DNA of 64,000 bases, taken from the NCBI GenBank assembly GCA_034432435.1, contig DAOUBS010000004.1, positions 1 to 64,000 of the forward strand, in the 5' to 3' direction. The DNA is from JANWYT01 sp034432435 (GTDB taxonomy: Bacteria; Chloroflexota; Anaerolineae; Aggregatilineales; Phototrophicaceae). Numbering within the stretch: position 1 is the first letter of the stretch; each line of letters opens with the position of its first letter. The position numbers and the translations under genes are program-made. The notes beneath the pieces were generated by a model, which was given only the letters and a program-made list of their open reading frames with translations, searched no databases and was not told the origin of the DNA. Below, piece by piece: positions 51,041 to 59,450 of the stretch.

Positions 51041-51963
51041 CGGGCGGTTCGTCCTTCAATGCGTGGGTCGATCAAGAAGTAGAGCAGGTCAACCACCATG
51101 TTGACGAGGCAGAAGGCCGCTGCGGAGATCAGCACGATCGTTTGGATGATCGGATAGTCGCGCCCGCCGATGGAGGCCACCGCGAGCTGACCGATGCCCG
51201 GCCACGCGAACACCGTCTCCACGATGGCCGAGCCGCTGATGATCGTTGCTACTTGCAGGCCGATCACGGTGATGACGGGGATGAGGGCGTTGCGCAGCGC
51301 GTGGCGGTAGACGACGTCACGCTCTGAGAGGCCTTTGGAGCGCGCTGTGCGCACGTAGCCTGTGTTGAGCACCTCCAGCATTGAGGAGCGCGTCAGCCGA
51401 ACGATGATCGCCAGCGGGTAGATCAGCAGGGTGAGCGTCGGCAGGATGAGGTGGGCGGGCGTGTCGCTGCCAAAGGTCGGCGTCCAGCGCAGCGTGACCC
51501 CGAACAGCAAGATCAGCAGGATGCCGATGAAGAAGGGCGGCAGCGCCTGCCCCGCCAGCGTGAGTGACATCACGAAGCGATCAAGCGTGGTGTCGCGGCG
51601 GCGCGCGACGATTACCCCAAGCGGGATGCCCACCAGCGTTGAGATCACCAGCGCGGGGATGCCGAGTTGCAGCGTGAGCGGGATGCGCTCAAGGACGACT
51701 TCCAACGCGGGCCGCCGCAGCACGATCGACGTGCCGAGGTCACCTTGCAGCAGGTTGGCGATGTAGATGGCAAACTGGGTCGGCAGTGGCTCGTTCAAGC
51801 CGAGGCTGGTGCGGATGCGCTCATAGTCCTCCAGCGTGGCGGTCTGGGGCAGCATCATCGCCACCGGGTCGCCGGTGACGCGCCCCAGGATAAACGTCAG
51901 CAGCACAACGCCGAACAGCGTTAACAGGGTGCGCAGGCTGCGAGTGAGCAAAAATCGGGTCAT
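51037..51963 (-). CDS. Peptide/nickel-type ABC permease 2, DppB family
   Basis: A 308-residue permease with TRFLLTRSLRTLLTLFGVVLL at its start, six membrane segments and the intact EAA loop (YVRTARSKGLSERDVVYRH). It is the first gene of the second transporter operon; the DppC partner downstream is interrupted. No ATPase gene is adjacent. Confidence 0.93.
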   Translation of the reverse strand: MTRFLLTRSLRTLLTLFGVVLLTFILGRVTGDPVAMMLPQTATLEDYERIRTSLGLNEPLPTQFAIYIANLLQGDLGTSIVLRRPALEVVLERIPLTLQLGIPALVISTLVGIPLGVIVARRRDTTLDRFVMSLTLAGQALPPFFIGILLILLFGVTLRWTPTFGSDTPAHLILPTLTLLIYPLAIIVRLTRSSMLEVLNTGYVRTARSKGLSERDVVYRHALRNALIPVITVIGLQVATIISGSAIVETVFAWPGIGQLAVASIGGRDYPIIQTIVLISAAAFCLVNMVVDLLYFLIDPRIEGRTAR

Positions 51964-52149
51964 GTGGCGCTCGGTGTGGTGTTCATTGCAATGTATTGCA
52001 CCACCGGCGAGTTATGAGTCGTTTACGAGAATGTTAAGAAGCGTATGCAAATTGTCGACAGTAGACTTAATTCAGCTGGTTTTCATGTTTGGTTTATCAC
52101 AGATTGAGAAAGAGGCAGTAAGCGGCATTGTCGGGACAGACACATCCGC

Positions 52150-52250
52150 AGCGGAAGCCCCCTTCAGGGGGTGCGCCCTAGCCGAGTGCTTCAGCGCTCG
52201 GCGACAACTACGCCCGCGGCTGAAGCCACGGGCTAGCACGCAGGGGCTGG
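52150..52250. repeat. Mosaic of three palindromes in a gene-free spacer
   Basis: The spacer 51964-52403 carries no other gene. It holds a family A palindrome (52181-52202; arms GCCGAGTGCT / AGCGCTCGGC), a preceding GCCCCCTTCAGGGGG hairpin near 52157, and a following near-palindrome with arms GCCCGCGGCT and AGCCACGGGC. It ends at the strong promoter 52303-52332. Confidence 0.7.
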
Positions 52251-52302
52251 GGGCAGTGGCGTTTTCGCAGCGAATCTAAACATGCTTTACTCATCTTGCT
52301 GT

Positions 52303-52332
52303 TTGACTTCATTTAGAAACCTGCTCTATAAT
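52303..52332 (+). promoter_or_regulatory. Strong promoter of a small basic protein
   Basis: TTGACT, 18 bases, TATAAT: five of six and six of six consensus matches. RNA would start near 52339, ~65 bases before ATG 52404. Confidence 0.75.
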
Positions 52333-52403
52333 GCTTTTTACTTAACAAGGGCGGCGTGCACCAAAACAACGATCATCGGAGGGCATCGAAAGGCCTGCCA
52401 CAC

Positions 52404-52574
52404 ATGGCAAAGACGAAACGCACTATTTGGGATGAATTGATCGAAATTGGCAAAGAAATTGCCGACAAAATTGAGGAAACGCTCAACCCACGCCGTCGCA
52501 AACCTGCTCGCGTTCCCGTGCCGATTCCTGTGCGCAACGGCGGGCGTCGCCCCGATCCATATCACAAACGTTGA
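52404..52574 (+). CDS. 56-residue basic protein
   Basis: Unrecognised. The sequence has an amphipathic helix (TIWDELIEIGKEIADKIEETL) followed by an Arg/Lys/Pro-rich tail (PRRRKPARVPVPIPVRNG). This suggests RNA, DNA or membrane-surface binding. Evidence that it is real: a strong promoter, a well-placed terminator directly after the stop and a plausible Shine-Dalgarno (GAAAGG, ten bases upstream). ATG 52404 is preferred over an in-frame ATG at 52356, which would add a charged, unstructured 16 residues. Confidence 0.75.
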   Translation: MAKTKRTIWDELIEIGKEIADKIEETLNPRRRKPARVPVPIPVRNGGRRPDPYHKR

Positions 52575-52582
52575 ACCAAAAC

Positions 52583-52604
52583 AGCTCCACAAGGGGGCTT
52601 TTTT
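52583..52604 (+). terminator. Rho-independent terminator after the 56-residue gene
   Basis: AGCTCC pairs with GGGGCT (one G-T wobble) across ACAAG, followed by a run of six T. It begins nine bases after the stop. Confidence 0.85.
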
Positions 52605-52622
52605 ATTTCTGCCCTGCGCGGC

Positions 52623-53204
52623 TCATTCAACTTCGATGTGATCGCCCTCCATGCTAGTAATCGTGGCTAGCGCCACAATCGGCACGTCGTAGCCTGCGGC
52701 AACCAGCGCCTGTCGCCCGCCTTCGAATGTCTTTTCCACCACCACCCCCACGCCGACCAAGTGCGCCCTGGCGGCTACGACCATGCGCGCTAGCGCCTTA
52801 AGCGTCTCGCCGGTGGCGAGGAAGTCGTCAATCACCAGCACGCGCTCATCTGCCCGCAGAAATTCGCCGCTGACGAGCAGTTCGACGACGCCGCCCTTCG
52901 TGTGGCTGGGGGCGGTCTCAAGGTAGATCGGCCCCGCCATCGTGATCGGGCGCTTCTTGCGCGCGTAGACCACGGGCACGCCCAACTCGAGGCCGGTCAT
53001 CATGGCGGGCGCGATGCCGCTGATCTCGGCAGTCAAGATGCGATCGACGTTGATCGAGCGAAACGCCTCGGCCAGCGCCTGGCCCATCCCGGCCATGAGC
53101 TGCGGATCAAGCTGGTGGTTCAGCAGGCTGTCGATCTTCAGGATGCCGTGGCCGAGATTGCGGCCTTCTGCGCGGATGCGTTCAACGAGGGGTTGATAGC
53201 TCAT
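52623..53204 (-). CDS. xpt: Xanthine phosphoribosyltransferase
   Basis: A 193-residue PRTase, the usual length of Xpt. It has SLLNHQLDPQLM, the SGIAPAMMTGLELGVPVVYARK loop and the PRPP-binding motif VLVIDDFLATGETLKAL. It makes XMP from xanthine and PRPP in purine salvage. Hypoxanthine or adenine use cannot be excluded. It is divergent to the DUF58 gene; no purine riboswitch is recognisable in the 74-base spacer. Confidence 0.88.
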   Translation of the reverse strand: MSYQPLVERIRAEGRNLGHGILKIDSLLNHQLDPQLMAGMGQALAEAFRSINVDRILTAEISGIAPAMMTGLELGVPVVYARKKRPITMAGPIYLETAPSHTKGGVVELLVSGEFLRADERVLVIDDFLATGETLKALARMVVAARAHLVGVGVVVEKTFEGGRQALVAAGYDVPIVALATITSMEGDHIEVE

Positions 53205-53234
53205 AAGCGGCTCTCTTCGTTAGCAAGACAGATG

Positions 53235-53240
53235 TATAAT
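53235..53240 (+). promoter_or_regulatory. -10 box of the DUF58 gene
   Basis: A perfect TATAAT, 39 bases before ATG 53279. The -35 region is poor. It lies in the divergent spacer with xpt. Confidence 0.45.
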
Positions 53241-53278
53241 GCGTAAGTATACGCCTGTGTGTAGGCTGAGATAAGCCC

Positions 53279-54169
53279 ATGCCAGACCTTTTACCCGACG
53301 CGCTGCGCCAGCGGCTGATGCGCCTGCGCCTGCGCCCACGGCAAACGCGCCGCGGCGGCCTCATGGGCGAGCGTCGCAGCGCTCGCCGTGGCACGAGCCT
53401 TGAGTTCGCCGACTTTCGCAACTACGTCGCAGGCGACGACCTGCGCAAGCTCGACTGGAACGCTTTGGCCCGGCTTGACCGCCCCATCGTCAAGCTCTAC
53501 GAGGACGAACAAGACGCGCTCGTTCACCTGCTGCTGGACGATTCCGCCAGCATGGGGGCGCTGCCCGACGACCCGATCAGCGCAGCAAAGGGGCAGGCGG
53601 CGCGCCAGATCGCGGCGGGGCTGGGCTTCATCGCGCTCAACACTAACGACCGCCTGACGCTCACCCGGCTGAGCGCCCCGCAAGAGCCGAGCTTCAGTGG
53701 GCGCGGGCGCGGCAGCGTGGCGGGCTTGCTGCGGGCGTTAGATACGGATTTTTTTGACGGCCCGACGGACATCGTCGAGGCGCTGCGACGCTTCAGCCAA
53801 CGCGAGCGGCGTAGCGGCATGGCCTTCCTCATCAGCGATCTGTTCACCGAGGGCGACCTCGACGCCGGGCTGCGCGCCCTGCTGGCCGCCCATCACGAGG
53901 TGACCGTGCTGCACACCCTCAGCCCTGAGGAACAGCAGCCCACCCTCAGCGGCGACCTGCGCTTGATCGACGTAGAGACAAACGCCGCCGCCGAGCTGAC
54001 GATCACGGCTGACCTCTACGACCAGTATCGGCAGTCATTGGAGGCGAGGCGGAAGGGTATCCGCGCGATGTGTGCGCGGCGCGGGGTGCGCTATCTGCCC
54101 GTCACGACCAGCGACCCGCTGGAGCAGCTCTTCCTGCGCGACCTAAAGCGCCTCGGCGTTGTGTCGTAG
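53279..54169 (+). CDS. DUF58-family protein
   Basis: A 296-residue DUF58 protein. The GEFRSYVAGDDLRKLDW-like signature appears as FADFRNYVAGDDLRKLDWNAL, followed by a von Willebrand A-like domain with the metal-site motif LLDDSASMG and a later DLF. These proteins often sit with MoxR ATPases and transglutaminase proteins, but no such partner is adjacent here. No membrane segment is seen, unlike many homologues. Function unknown. Confidence 0.87.
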   Translation: MPDLLPDALRQRLMRLRLRPRQTRRGGLMGERRSARRGTSLEFADFRNYVAGDDLRKLDWNALARLDRPIVKLYEDEQDALVHLLLDDSASMGALPDDPISAAKGQAARQIAAGLGFIALNTNDRLTLTRLSAPQEPSFSGRGRGSVAGLLRALDTDFFDGPTDIVEALRRFSQRERRSGMAFLISDLFTEGDLDAGLRALLAAHHEVTVLHTLSPEEQQPTLSGDLRLIDVETNAAAELTITADLYDQYRQSLEARRKGIRAMCARRGVRYLPVTTSDPLEQLFLRDLKRLGVVS

Positions 54170-54360
54170 GGGGCCTCAGCCCTGAGTCTCCTCTACACGG
54201 GTGATCGCAAGGCAGATGACGTCACGAGGAAATTTAGGGGTGAGGCCTCTGACGGTCAGGTTATCTTTAAACACACCCTGCCAACCCGAAAGGTTGCGTT
54301 CGCTTTGACGTTGTGGCAAAATTCACACTTAAATAGGTGAGAATAGTTTGGTCGCAACGC

Positions 54361-54738
54361 ATGCATGCGTTAAAAGTGTTGGTGGTAGAAGATGACATCG
54401 GCTTGTGCGTGATTTACGAACGAATTCTTGTCAAGATGGATTGCCAAGTGAGGATCGCCCGCGACGGCCACTACGCTTTGCAGCTCCTCCAGACGTTTAC
54501 GCCGCATCTCATCTTCTTGGACATCTACCTGCCGTTTGTGAGCGGACTGACGGTTCTACAGCATATCGAGGCGGATCCCAAGCTAGCGCAAGCCCACGTC
54601 GTCGTCTCCAGCTCGTCGCGCGATTATGAGCGCCAAGTCTTGCAATACTCCAACACGCAGTTCATCCTCAAGCCGATCATGCCGACGCAAATCCGCCATA
54701 TTGTCGCGGAGATGCTTCAATCGCCTCGGCAAGGCTAG
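54361..54738 (+). CDS. Single-domain response regulator
   Basis: About 125 residues, a receiver only: VLVVEDDIGLC, phospho-acceptor in LIFLDIYLPFVSGL and the conserved Lys in FILKPIMPTQ. It lacks an output domain and is not beside a kinase, so its partner is unknown. An in-frame GTG at 54337 is possible. It overlaps the sufU stop by four bases. Confidence 0.88.
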   Translation: MHALKVLVVEDDIGLCVIYERILVKMDCQVRIARDGHYALQLLQTFTPHLIFLDIYLPFVSGLTVLQHIEADPKLAQAHVVVSSSSRDYERQVLQYSNTQFILKPIMPTQIRHIVAEMLQSPRQG

Positions 54739-55163
54739 CGGCTGGCTTGGCCGCAAGCGATCACTTCTTCTAACGCCCGCCACGCCAACATCGCGCATTT
54801 GACGCGCGCCGGCAGCCGCCGCACCCCCTCCAGCGCTTCGAGTTCCTCAAGTGCCGGGTCGAGCAGGTCACCCGCGGTGATGAATGCCCGAAAGTTGGCC
54901 AGCAGGTGGGCCGCCTCATCAACCGTGCGGCCTTTGATCGCCTCGGTCATCATCGACGCGGACGCCGTGCTAATGGCGCACCCCTGCGACTCGAAACGCA
55001 CGTCCACGATGCGGCCATCGCGCACCTCGGCGTAGAGGTCGATCTCGTCACCGCAGGTGGGGTTGTCTTGGTGGCAGTGGCACGTCGCATCGGGCAGCGT
55101 CCCGTGATTGTGCGGGGACTGGGCATGCGCAAGGATGACCTCACGATACAGGTCATGAGACAT
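54735..55163 (-). CDS. sufU: SufU-type Fe-S cluster scaffold/sulfur carrier
   Basis: A 142-residue IscU/SufU-family protein with the three ligand cysteines in NPTCGDEIDLY, QGCAISTASASM and VKCAMLAWRAL, plus Asp after the first Cys. In SufU, zinc-bound cysteines accept sulfur from SufS. GGAGG lies five bases before ATG 55163. It overlaps the sufS end by eleven bases. Confidence 0.92.
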   Translation of the reverse strand: MSHDLYREVILAHAQSPHNHGTLPDATCHCHQDNPTCGDEIDLYAEVRDGRIVDVRFESQGCAISTASASMMTEAIKGRTVDEAAHLLANFRAFITAGDLLDPALEELEALEGVRRLPARVKCAMLAWRALEEVIACGQASR

Positions 55164-56364
55164 GGAACACCTCCAGCGCGTGGTGCAGCCCGTCGATCAG
55201 CGCGTCTACCTCAGCGGGCTGGTTGTAGAAGGCGAGGCTGGCGCGCGCGCTGGCAGGCACGCCAAAGCGCTTGCCGAGCGGCTGCGCGCAGTGATGCCCC
55301 GCGCGGATGGCGATCCCGCGCTCATCCAGCAGCGTAGACAGGTCGTGCGCGTGGATGTTCCCCAGCGTGAAGGCAAACACCGCGCCGCGCTCGGGCGCGT
55401 TCCCCAGCAGGCGCAGCCCTTCCACCTCGCGCAGCTTGCCGAGCGCGTAGGCCGTCAAGTCGTGCTCGTAGGCGGCAATCTCGGCCATGCCCACGCTGTT
55501 GAGGTAGTCCACCGCCGCCCCCAGCGTGATCGCCTCAGCGATGGGAGGCGTGCCTGCCTCGAACTTGGCCGGCGGCTCGGCGTAGGTCACGCGGTCTAAC
55601 TCTACTTTGACGATCATATCACCGCCGCCGAGGAAGGGGAGCATCGCCTCCAGTAGCGCCAGCCGCCCCCACAGGACACCGATGCCGGTCGGCCCGCACA
55701 TCTTGTGCCCGCTGAAGGCGTAGAAATCACAGCCCAGCGCCTGAACGTCCACAGGCAGGTGCAGCAGCGCCTGCGCCCCATCCACCAGCACCACCGCGCC
55801 AGCCGCGTGCGCCGCGTCAGCGATCTGCCGCACGGGGTTGATCGTCCCCAGCACGTTGGAAGCGTGGACGAACGACACCAGCTTCACGCCCTTCAAGCGC
55901 TGCTCGAGATCGCTCAGGTCGAGTGTGCCGTCGTCGTGGACGGGCAGGTAGCGCACCTCGATCCCGATCTGATCGCGCAGGATTTGCCACGGGACGAGGT
56001 TGCTATGATGCTCCATCACGGTTAGCAGCACCGCATCGCCCGCTTTGAGGAACTTGCGCCCCCATGCGTTCGCCACCAAGTTGATGCCCTCGGTGGTGTT
56101 GCGGGTGAAGATCACCTCTTCGGTCTGCGGGGCGTGGATGAAGGCAGCTACCTTGCGCCGCGCTTCTTCGTAGGCGTGGGTGGCGGCCTCGCTCAAGGCG
56201 TGGATGCCGCGGTGCACGTTGGCGTTGATCGTGCGGTAGTAGGCCGCCTGCGCGTCGATCACGGCCTGCGGCTTCTGCGACGTGGCCGCATTGTCGAGGT
56301 AGACGAGCGGATGGCCGTGCACGGTTTGGTTCAAGATTGGGAAGTCAGCGCGCACATTACGCAT
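55153..56364 (-). CDS. sufS: SufS-type cysteine desulfurase
   Basis: A 403-residue PLP enzyme. The PLP lysine is in FSGHKMCGPTGIGVLWG, and the catalytic Cys in RAGHHCAQPL, the short-loop form of group II desulfurases. It takes sulfur from cysteine for Fe-S cluster synthesis. It is encoded upstream of sufU; sufBCD are not in the window. Confidence 0.94.
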   Translation of the reverse strand: MRNVRADFPILNQTVHGHPLVYLDNAATSQKPQAVIDAQAAYYRTINANVHRGIHALSEAATHAYEEARRKVAAFIHAPQTEEVIFTRNTTEGINLVANAWGRKFLKAGDAVLLTVMEHHSNLVPWQILRDQIGIEVRYLPVHDDGTLDLSDLEQRLKGVKLVSFVHASNVLGTINPVRQIADAAHAAGAVVLVDGAQALLHLPVDVQALGCDFYAFSGHKMCGPTGIGVLWGRLALLEAMLPFLGGGDMIVKVELDRVTYAEPPAKFEAGTPPIAEAITLGAAVDYLNSVGMAEIAAYEHDLTAYALGKLREVEGLRLLGNAPERGAVFAFTLGNIHAHDLSTLLDERGIAIRAGHHCAQPLGKRFGVPASARASLAFYNQPAEVDALIDGLHHALEVFHVS

Positions 56365-56518
56365 AAGGATTTTCCTAAACAGCCATCGTTTTAACTATGA
56401 TACCTAATTTGCTGCGCTGACCGTTACACCTTCTCTGTTTGGTTTCCTTTTTCCTCATGGCTTTAACCCTCAAGCTTCCTCTTTCGGTGAAGAAGGCAGC
56501 TTCAGCGGCCGACATATC

Positions 56519-56642
56519 GTAGGGGCGCAGCCTGCCGCGTCTGTTGTGGCCTCATCCCCTAACCCCTTTCTCCTCTGCTGGTCGCAGGCAGACCAGTTCG
56601 AGAAGGCGGCACGCCAATGGTCTTTGTGGGGTTTGGCGTGCC
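56519..56642. repeat. Family B palindrome and a long inverted repeat
   Basis: A degenerate family B element at 56519-56543 (GTAGGGGCGCAG...), and a separate perfect 9-base inverted repeat, GGCACGCCA at 56608-56616 and TGGCGTGCC at 56634-56642 with a 17-base loop. The spacer 56365-56909 has no gene; its right part holds the cold-shock promoter. Confidence 0.6.
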
Positions 56643-56702
56643 ACCCCCTGTGCGCATCACCAATGTGCTAAAACCTAAGCAAACCCTTAAAAACCACTTA
56701 AC

Positions 56703-56732
56703 TTGACTTTTCAGCGGTGTCTCTCGTACAGT
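56703..56732 (+). promoter_or_regulatory. Cold shock gene promoter
   Basis: TTGACT, 18 bases, TACAGT. RNA would start near 56739, giving a ~170-base leader, as is common for cold shock genes. Confidence 0.45.
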
Positions 56733-56909
56733 CTAGATGAGCAATCCTGAAAGTCCTCGGTCGTTTGTTGTGGCAAAGATCTCCGTCGGTTGATGAACCT
56801 GTAAGTGATCCAAACGCCTTTAGGTTGACTTGTCATGTGGCGCGATGCGCGCCTGTTGTGGACTGCCCAGGGTGAGCTATCGTTAGAAAGTGTATGGAGT
56901 CTTTCAAGT

Positions 56910-57140
56910 ATGTCGCAGCGCATTGTTGGTGAAGTGAAGTGGTTTAACGCCGAAAAGGGCTATGGGTTCATCAAAATGGGAGACAGCAGCGCCGATATTT
57001 TCGTGCACTACTCCGCCATTGAGAGCAACGGGTATCGGACGCTGAACGAGGGCGACCGCGTTGAGTTCGAGATCGTTGATGGGCGCAAGGGCAAGCAGGC
57101 CAGCGGCGTTCGCGTGGTGCAGGCGGCTTCTAACAGCTAA
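56910..57140 (+). CDS. Cold shock protein (CspA family)
   Basis: A 76-residue cold shock domain. RNP1 is KGYGFIK and RNP2 DIFVHYSAI, flanked by the usual VKWFNAEKGYGF and EGDRVEFEI. It binds single-stranded nucleic acid. GGAG lies ten bases before ATG 56910; an in-frame upstream ATG at 56835 would add an unlikely 25-residue extension. The long leader suggests mRNA-level control. Confidence 0.93.
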   Translation: MSQRIVGEVKWFNAEKGYGFIKMGDSSADIFVHYSAIESNGYRTLNEGDRVEFEIVDGRKGKQASGVRVVQAASNS

Positions 57141-57174
57141 CGTGCTGCCCATGTCTAGTTGATTCTTTTCGCAG

Positions 57175-57195
57175 GCCGCCTTGTTCAAAGGCGGC
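57175..57195. terminator. Hairpin after the cold shock gene
   Basis: GCCGCCTT and AAGGCGGC pair perfectly across GTTCA. Only a short TT follows, so termination strength is uncertain. It also ends the convergent HEAT gene side. Confidence 0.5.
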
Positions 57196-57202
57196 TTGTG
57201 AG

Positions 57203-58665
57203 TTACTCAAGCGGCTGCGGAAACACCGCGTTCAGCCAGCGCTGGACTGTGCTAAGCGCGCGCGGGCTGCCGATGCTTTGCAGCGCTTGGATCACGTAGC
57301 GGTTCATCATCGTGTCCTCAGGCGTGAGCAGCGTCTGCAAGGTGGCGAGGGCGCGCTCATCGGGCTGGCTCCACAGGGACGTGATCGCGCTGCCCTGCAC
57401 GACAAAATCAGCATCATTTAGCGCAATTAGCAGCCAGTGAAAGGCCGGTTCGTAGCGTTCCTGCCGCCACAGCGCCACCGCCGCCCCCAGCTTGACGCGC
57501 ATCTCTTGGGCACTCGTCAGTGCCAGTTTGAGCGCGTCCGCCGCCGTCGGCAGTTTGGCGAGGGCGGCTGTCGCTTGGCTCCACACGCCCACATCTTCAT
57601 CAGCCAGCGCTCGCAACAGCTTCTCAACGGCCTCCGCTGCGCCTAACTCGCCCAAGACGCGCGCCGCCCCCTGCCGCACGCGCGCCTGTTTGTGGTCGAG
57701 CGCGGCGATCATCTGCGGGATGATGGCTGGCCCCTCCGCGATGAGCGCTTGCGCCGCGGCGTCGCGCGTCTGCACGTCTGGATGCGCTAGCCCGCGCACC
57801 ATCTCGCGCACGCGGTAAGGGATCAGACGTTCGCGTGCAGTGGGCCGCCAGCGCTCCACAGCGGCGCGCGCGGCCTGTGTGCCAAGCTGCAGGAGCGCCT
57901 CCGCCGCGTACTGCGCCACAAAGACGTGGGCCGCTTGGTCTTGCACCTCGGTGAAGTCGTCCAGCAGGCCGATTAGCGCTGGTTCGGGGCGCGTGTCGGC
58001 TACCTCGCTGGCGAGCGTGCCCAGCGCCCACGCGGCTTTGGCGCGCACGTTGGGGATGGGGTCGCGCAGCGCGTCAATCAACGGCGGGATCAGCGTCGGG
58101 TCGGCCATCTCTCCCAGCGCCCACGCTGCGTTCGCGCGCAGCTTGGGATCGTCGGCGCGCAGCAGCGCACCAGCGGCGGAACCGCTGGACGCGCCCGAAG
58201 CTGCCCCAACGCCCACGCGGCCACGCTGGCCACAGCCCTCTCCGGGTCATCCAGCCGCTCGATCAGCGGGTCAATCGCGCGTGGGTCGCCTGATGCGCCC
58301 AGCACGTAAGCCGCTCGGCTGCGCACCCAGCTGTTCGGGTCGCCCAGCTTGGCGATGATCGGGTCTACCACGTCGCTCGTGCCAAGCTGCGCGAGCGCGG
58401 TGATCGCCCGCTCACGGACGATCTCGTTTGGGTCGTCCAGCAGCAGCAGCAGGGCGGGCAGCGCATCCAACGCGCGGTTGAGGCCGAGGCCGCTGGCAGC
58501 GTTGGCGCGGATCGTGGCGTCGGGGTCACCTACGAGGGGCAGCAGCGCCACCACCGCGCGCGTATCGCGGCGCGTCGCTAGCGCGATGACGGCTTCCTGC
58601 CGCACCAGCCCGTCAGCGGCGCGCAGGCGCTCAATCAGATGGTCGATCTCGTCAGGGGCATCCAT
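57203..58665 (-). pseudogene. HEAT-repeat protein split by a frameshift
   Basis: Two overlapping minus-strand frames together give one HEAT/PBS-lyase-like protein of ~487 residues. From ATG 58665 the first frame gives repeated VRxxAAxALG units (IRANAASGLGLNRALDALPAL) and then loses sense after VPPLVR. The second resumes with LLRADDPKLRANAAWALGEMADPTL and runs to 57203. One missing C near 58165 explains the break exactly (VRLLRADD is restored). Such proteins act as scaffolds or chromophore-lyase relatives. It may be real decay or a read error. The start has no Shine-Dalgarno. Confidence 0.85.
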
Positions 58666-58904
58666 AAAAGGGGCGAGTCGCTTTCTGTGATGGTCGGCTG
58701 CTATTGTAATCCAAACCGTGCGCAGGTCACGGGTGCGTGTGGGGTGAGCGTGTCGTGTGCTGTGCCCGCGTGGCCGTGGGAGAAGGGGGCGTGTCGCGCC
58801 TGTTTCTAGTTGCAACTTGCAGCCGTCTTTTCACGTATCTTTTTTAAGCTGGTTTACATAAACCTGTGCTAGACTACAGAGTAAAAAATACTGGAATTGA
58901 AACT

Positions 58905-59450
58905 ATGGGCGACGAAATCACCGTGTGGAAAGTGCTGTCAACAATTGGTCAAGGCATCGGCAAAACGGTCGAAGTCATCGGCCAAGGCGTAAACGCAACG
59001 GTGCAAGGTGTCCAAAGTGCAAATGCCGCAGTGAGGGATTCCGTGCCAATCACCGAGATTACCATGGTGTTCAACACCACCGACCAAACGATCCGCTTCA
59101 TCAACAAAGAAACTGCCCGCGACACGCGCGACATCCTCGGCCAGTCCGCCGCCAGCCTCAAAACTGATCAGACGGCCGGCGCGTGGATCCCGTGGTATGA
59201 TCCGCCGCGGTTTGACGGCTTTGCCAACCGTCACCTTCAGATCGTCGTGAACGATGTGCCCGTGCTCTACATCTGGCAGCGCGGCGACTTTGTCTACTGG
59301 TGCAACAAGCTCGACAGCGAAGGCCGCCCGGCCAAAGCCTACAAGATGGCCGGCATCACTTACGTCGGCGGGCAGCGGATGCTGGTCGTCCGTAACGACC
59401 CTGAGACTGGCTACAGCGCCTTCCTCTCTAACACGGTGGGCACGGGCTGA
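58905..59450 (+). CDS. Uncharacterised protein upstream of a biotinyl-domain gene
   Basis: About 181 residues, not recognised. The N-terminal ~40 residues are Gly/Val-rich and may be a membrane-associated or amyloid-like helix (STIGQGIGKTVEVIGQGVNA). The rest is strand-rich (VVNDVPVLYIWQRGDFVYW). No signal peptide or cofactor motif. Its stop overlaps the start of the biotinyl protein (TGATG), so the two are translationally coupled. ATG 58905 follows a weak TTTACA-16-TACAGA promoter. Confidence 0.7.
   Translation: MGDEITVWKVLSTIGQGIGKTVEVIGQGVNATVQGVQSANAAVRDSVPITEITMVFNTTDQTIRFINKETARDTRDILGQSAASLKTDQTAGAWIPWYDPPRFDGFANRHLQIVVNDVPVLYIWQRGDFVYWCNKLDSEGRPAKAYKMAGITYVGGQRMLVVRNDPETGYSAFLSNTVGTG

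Noticed and set aside
53205..53278. Purine riboswitch upstream of xpt
   Set aside because: The 74-base spacer has no three-way junction motif or conserved core; it is too short for one plus a promoter.
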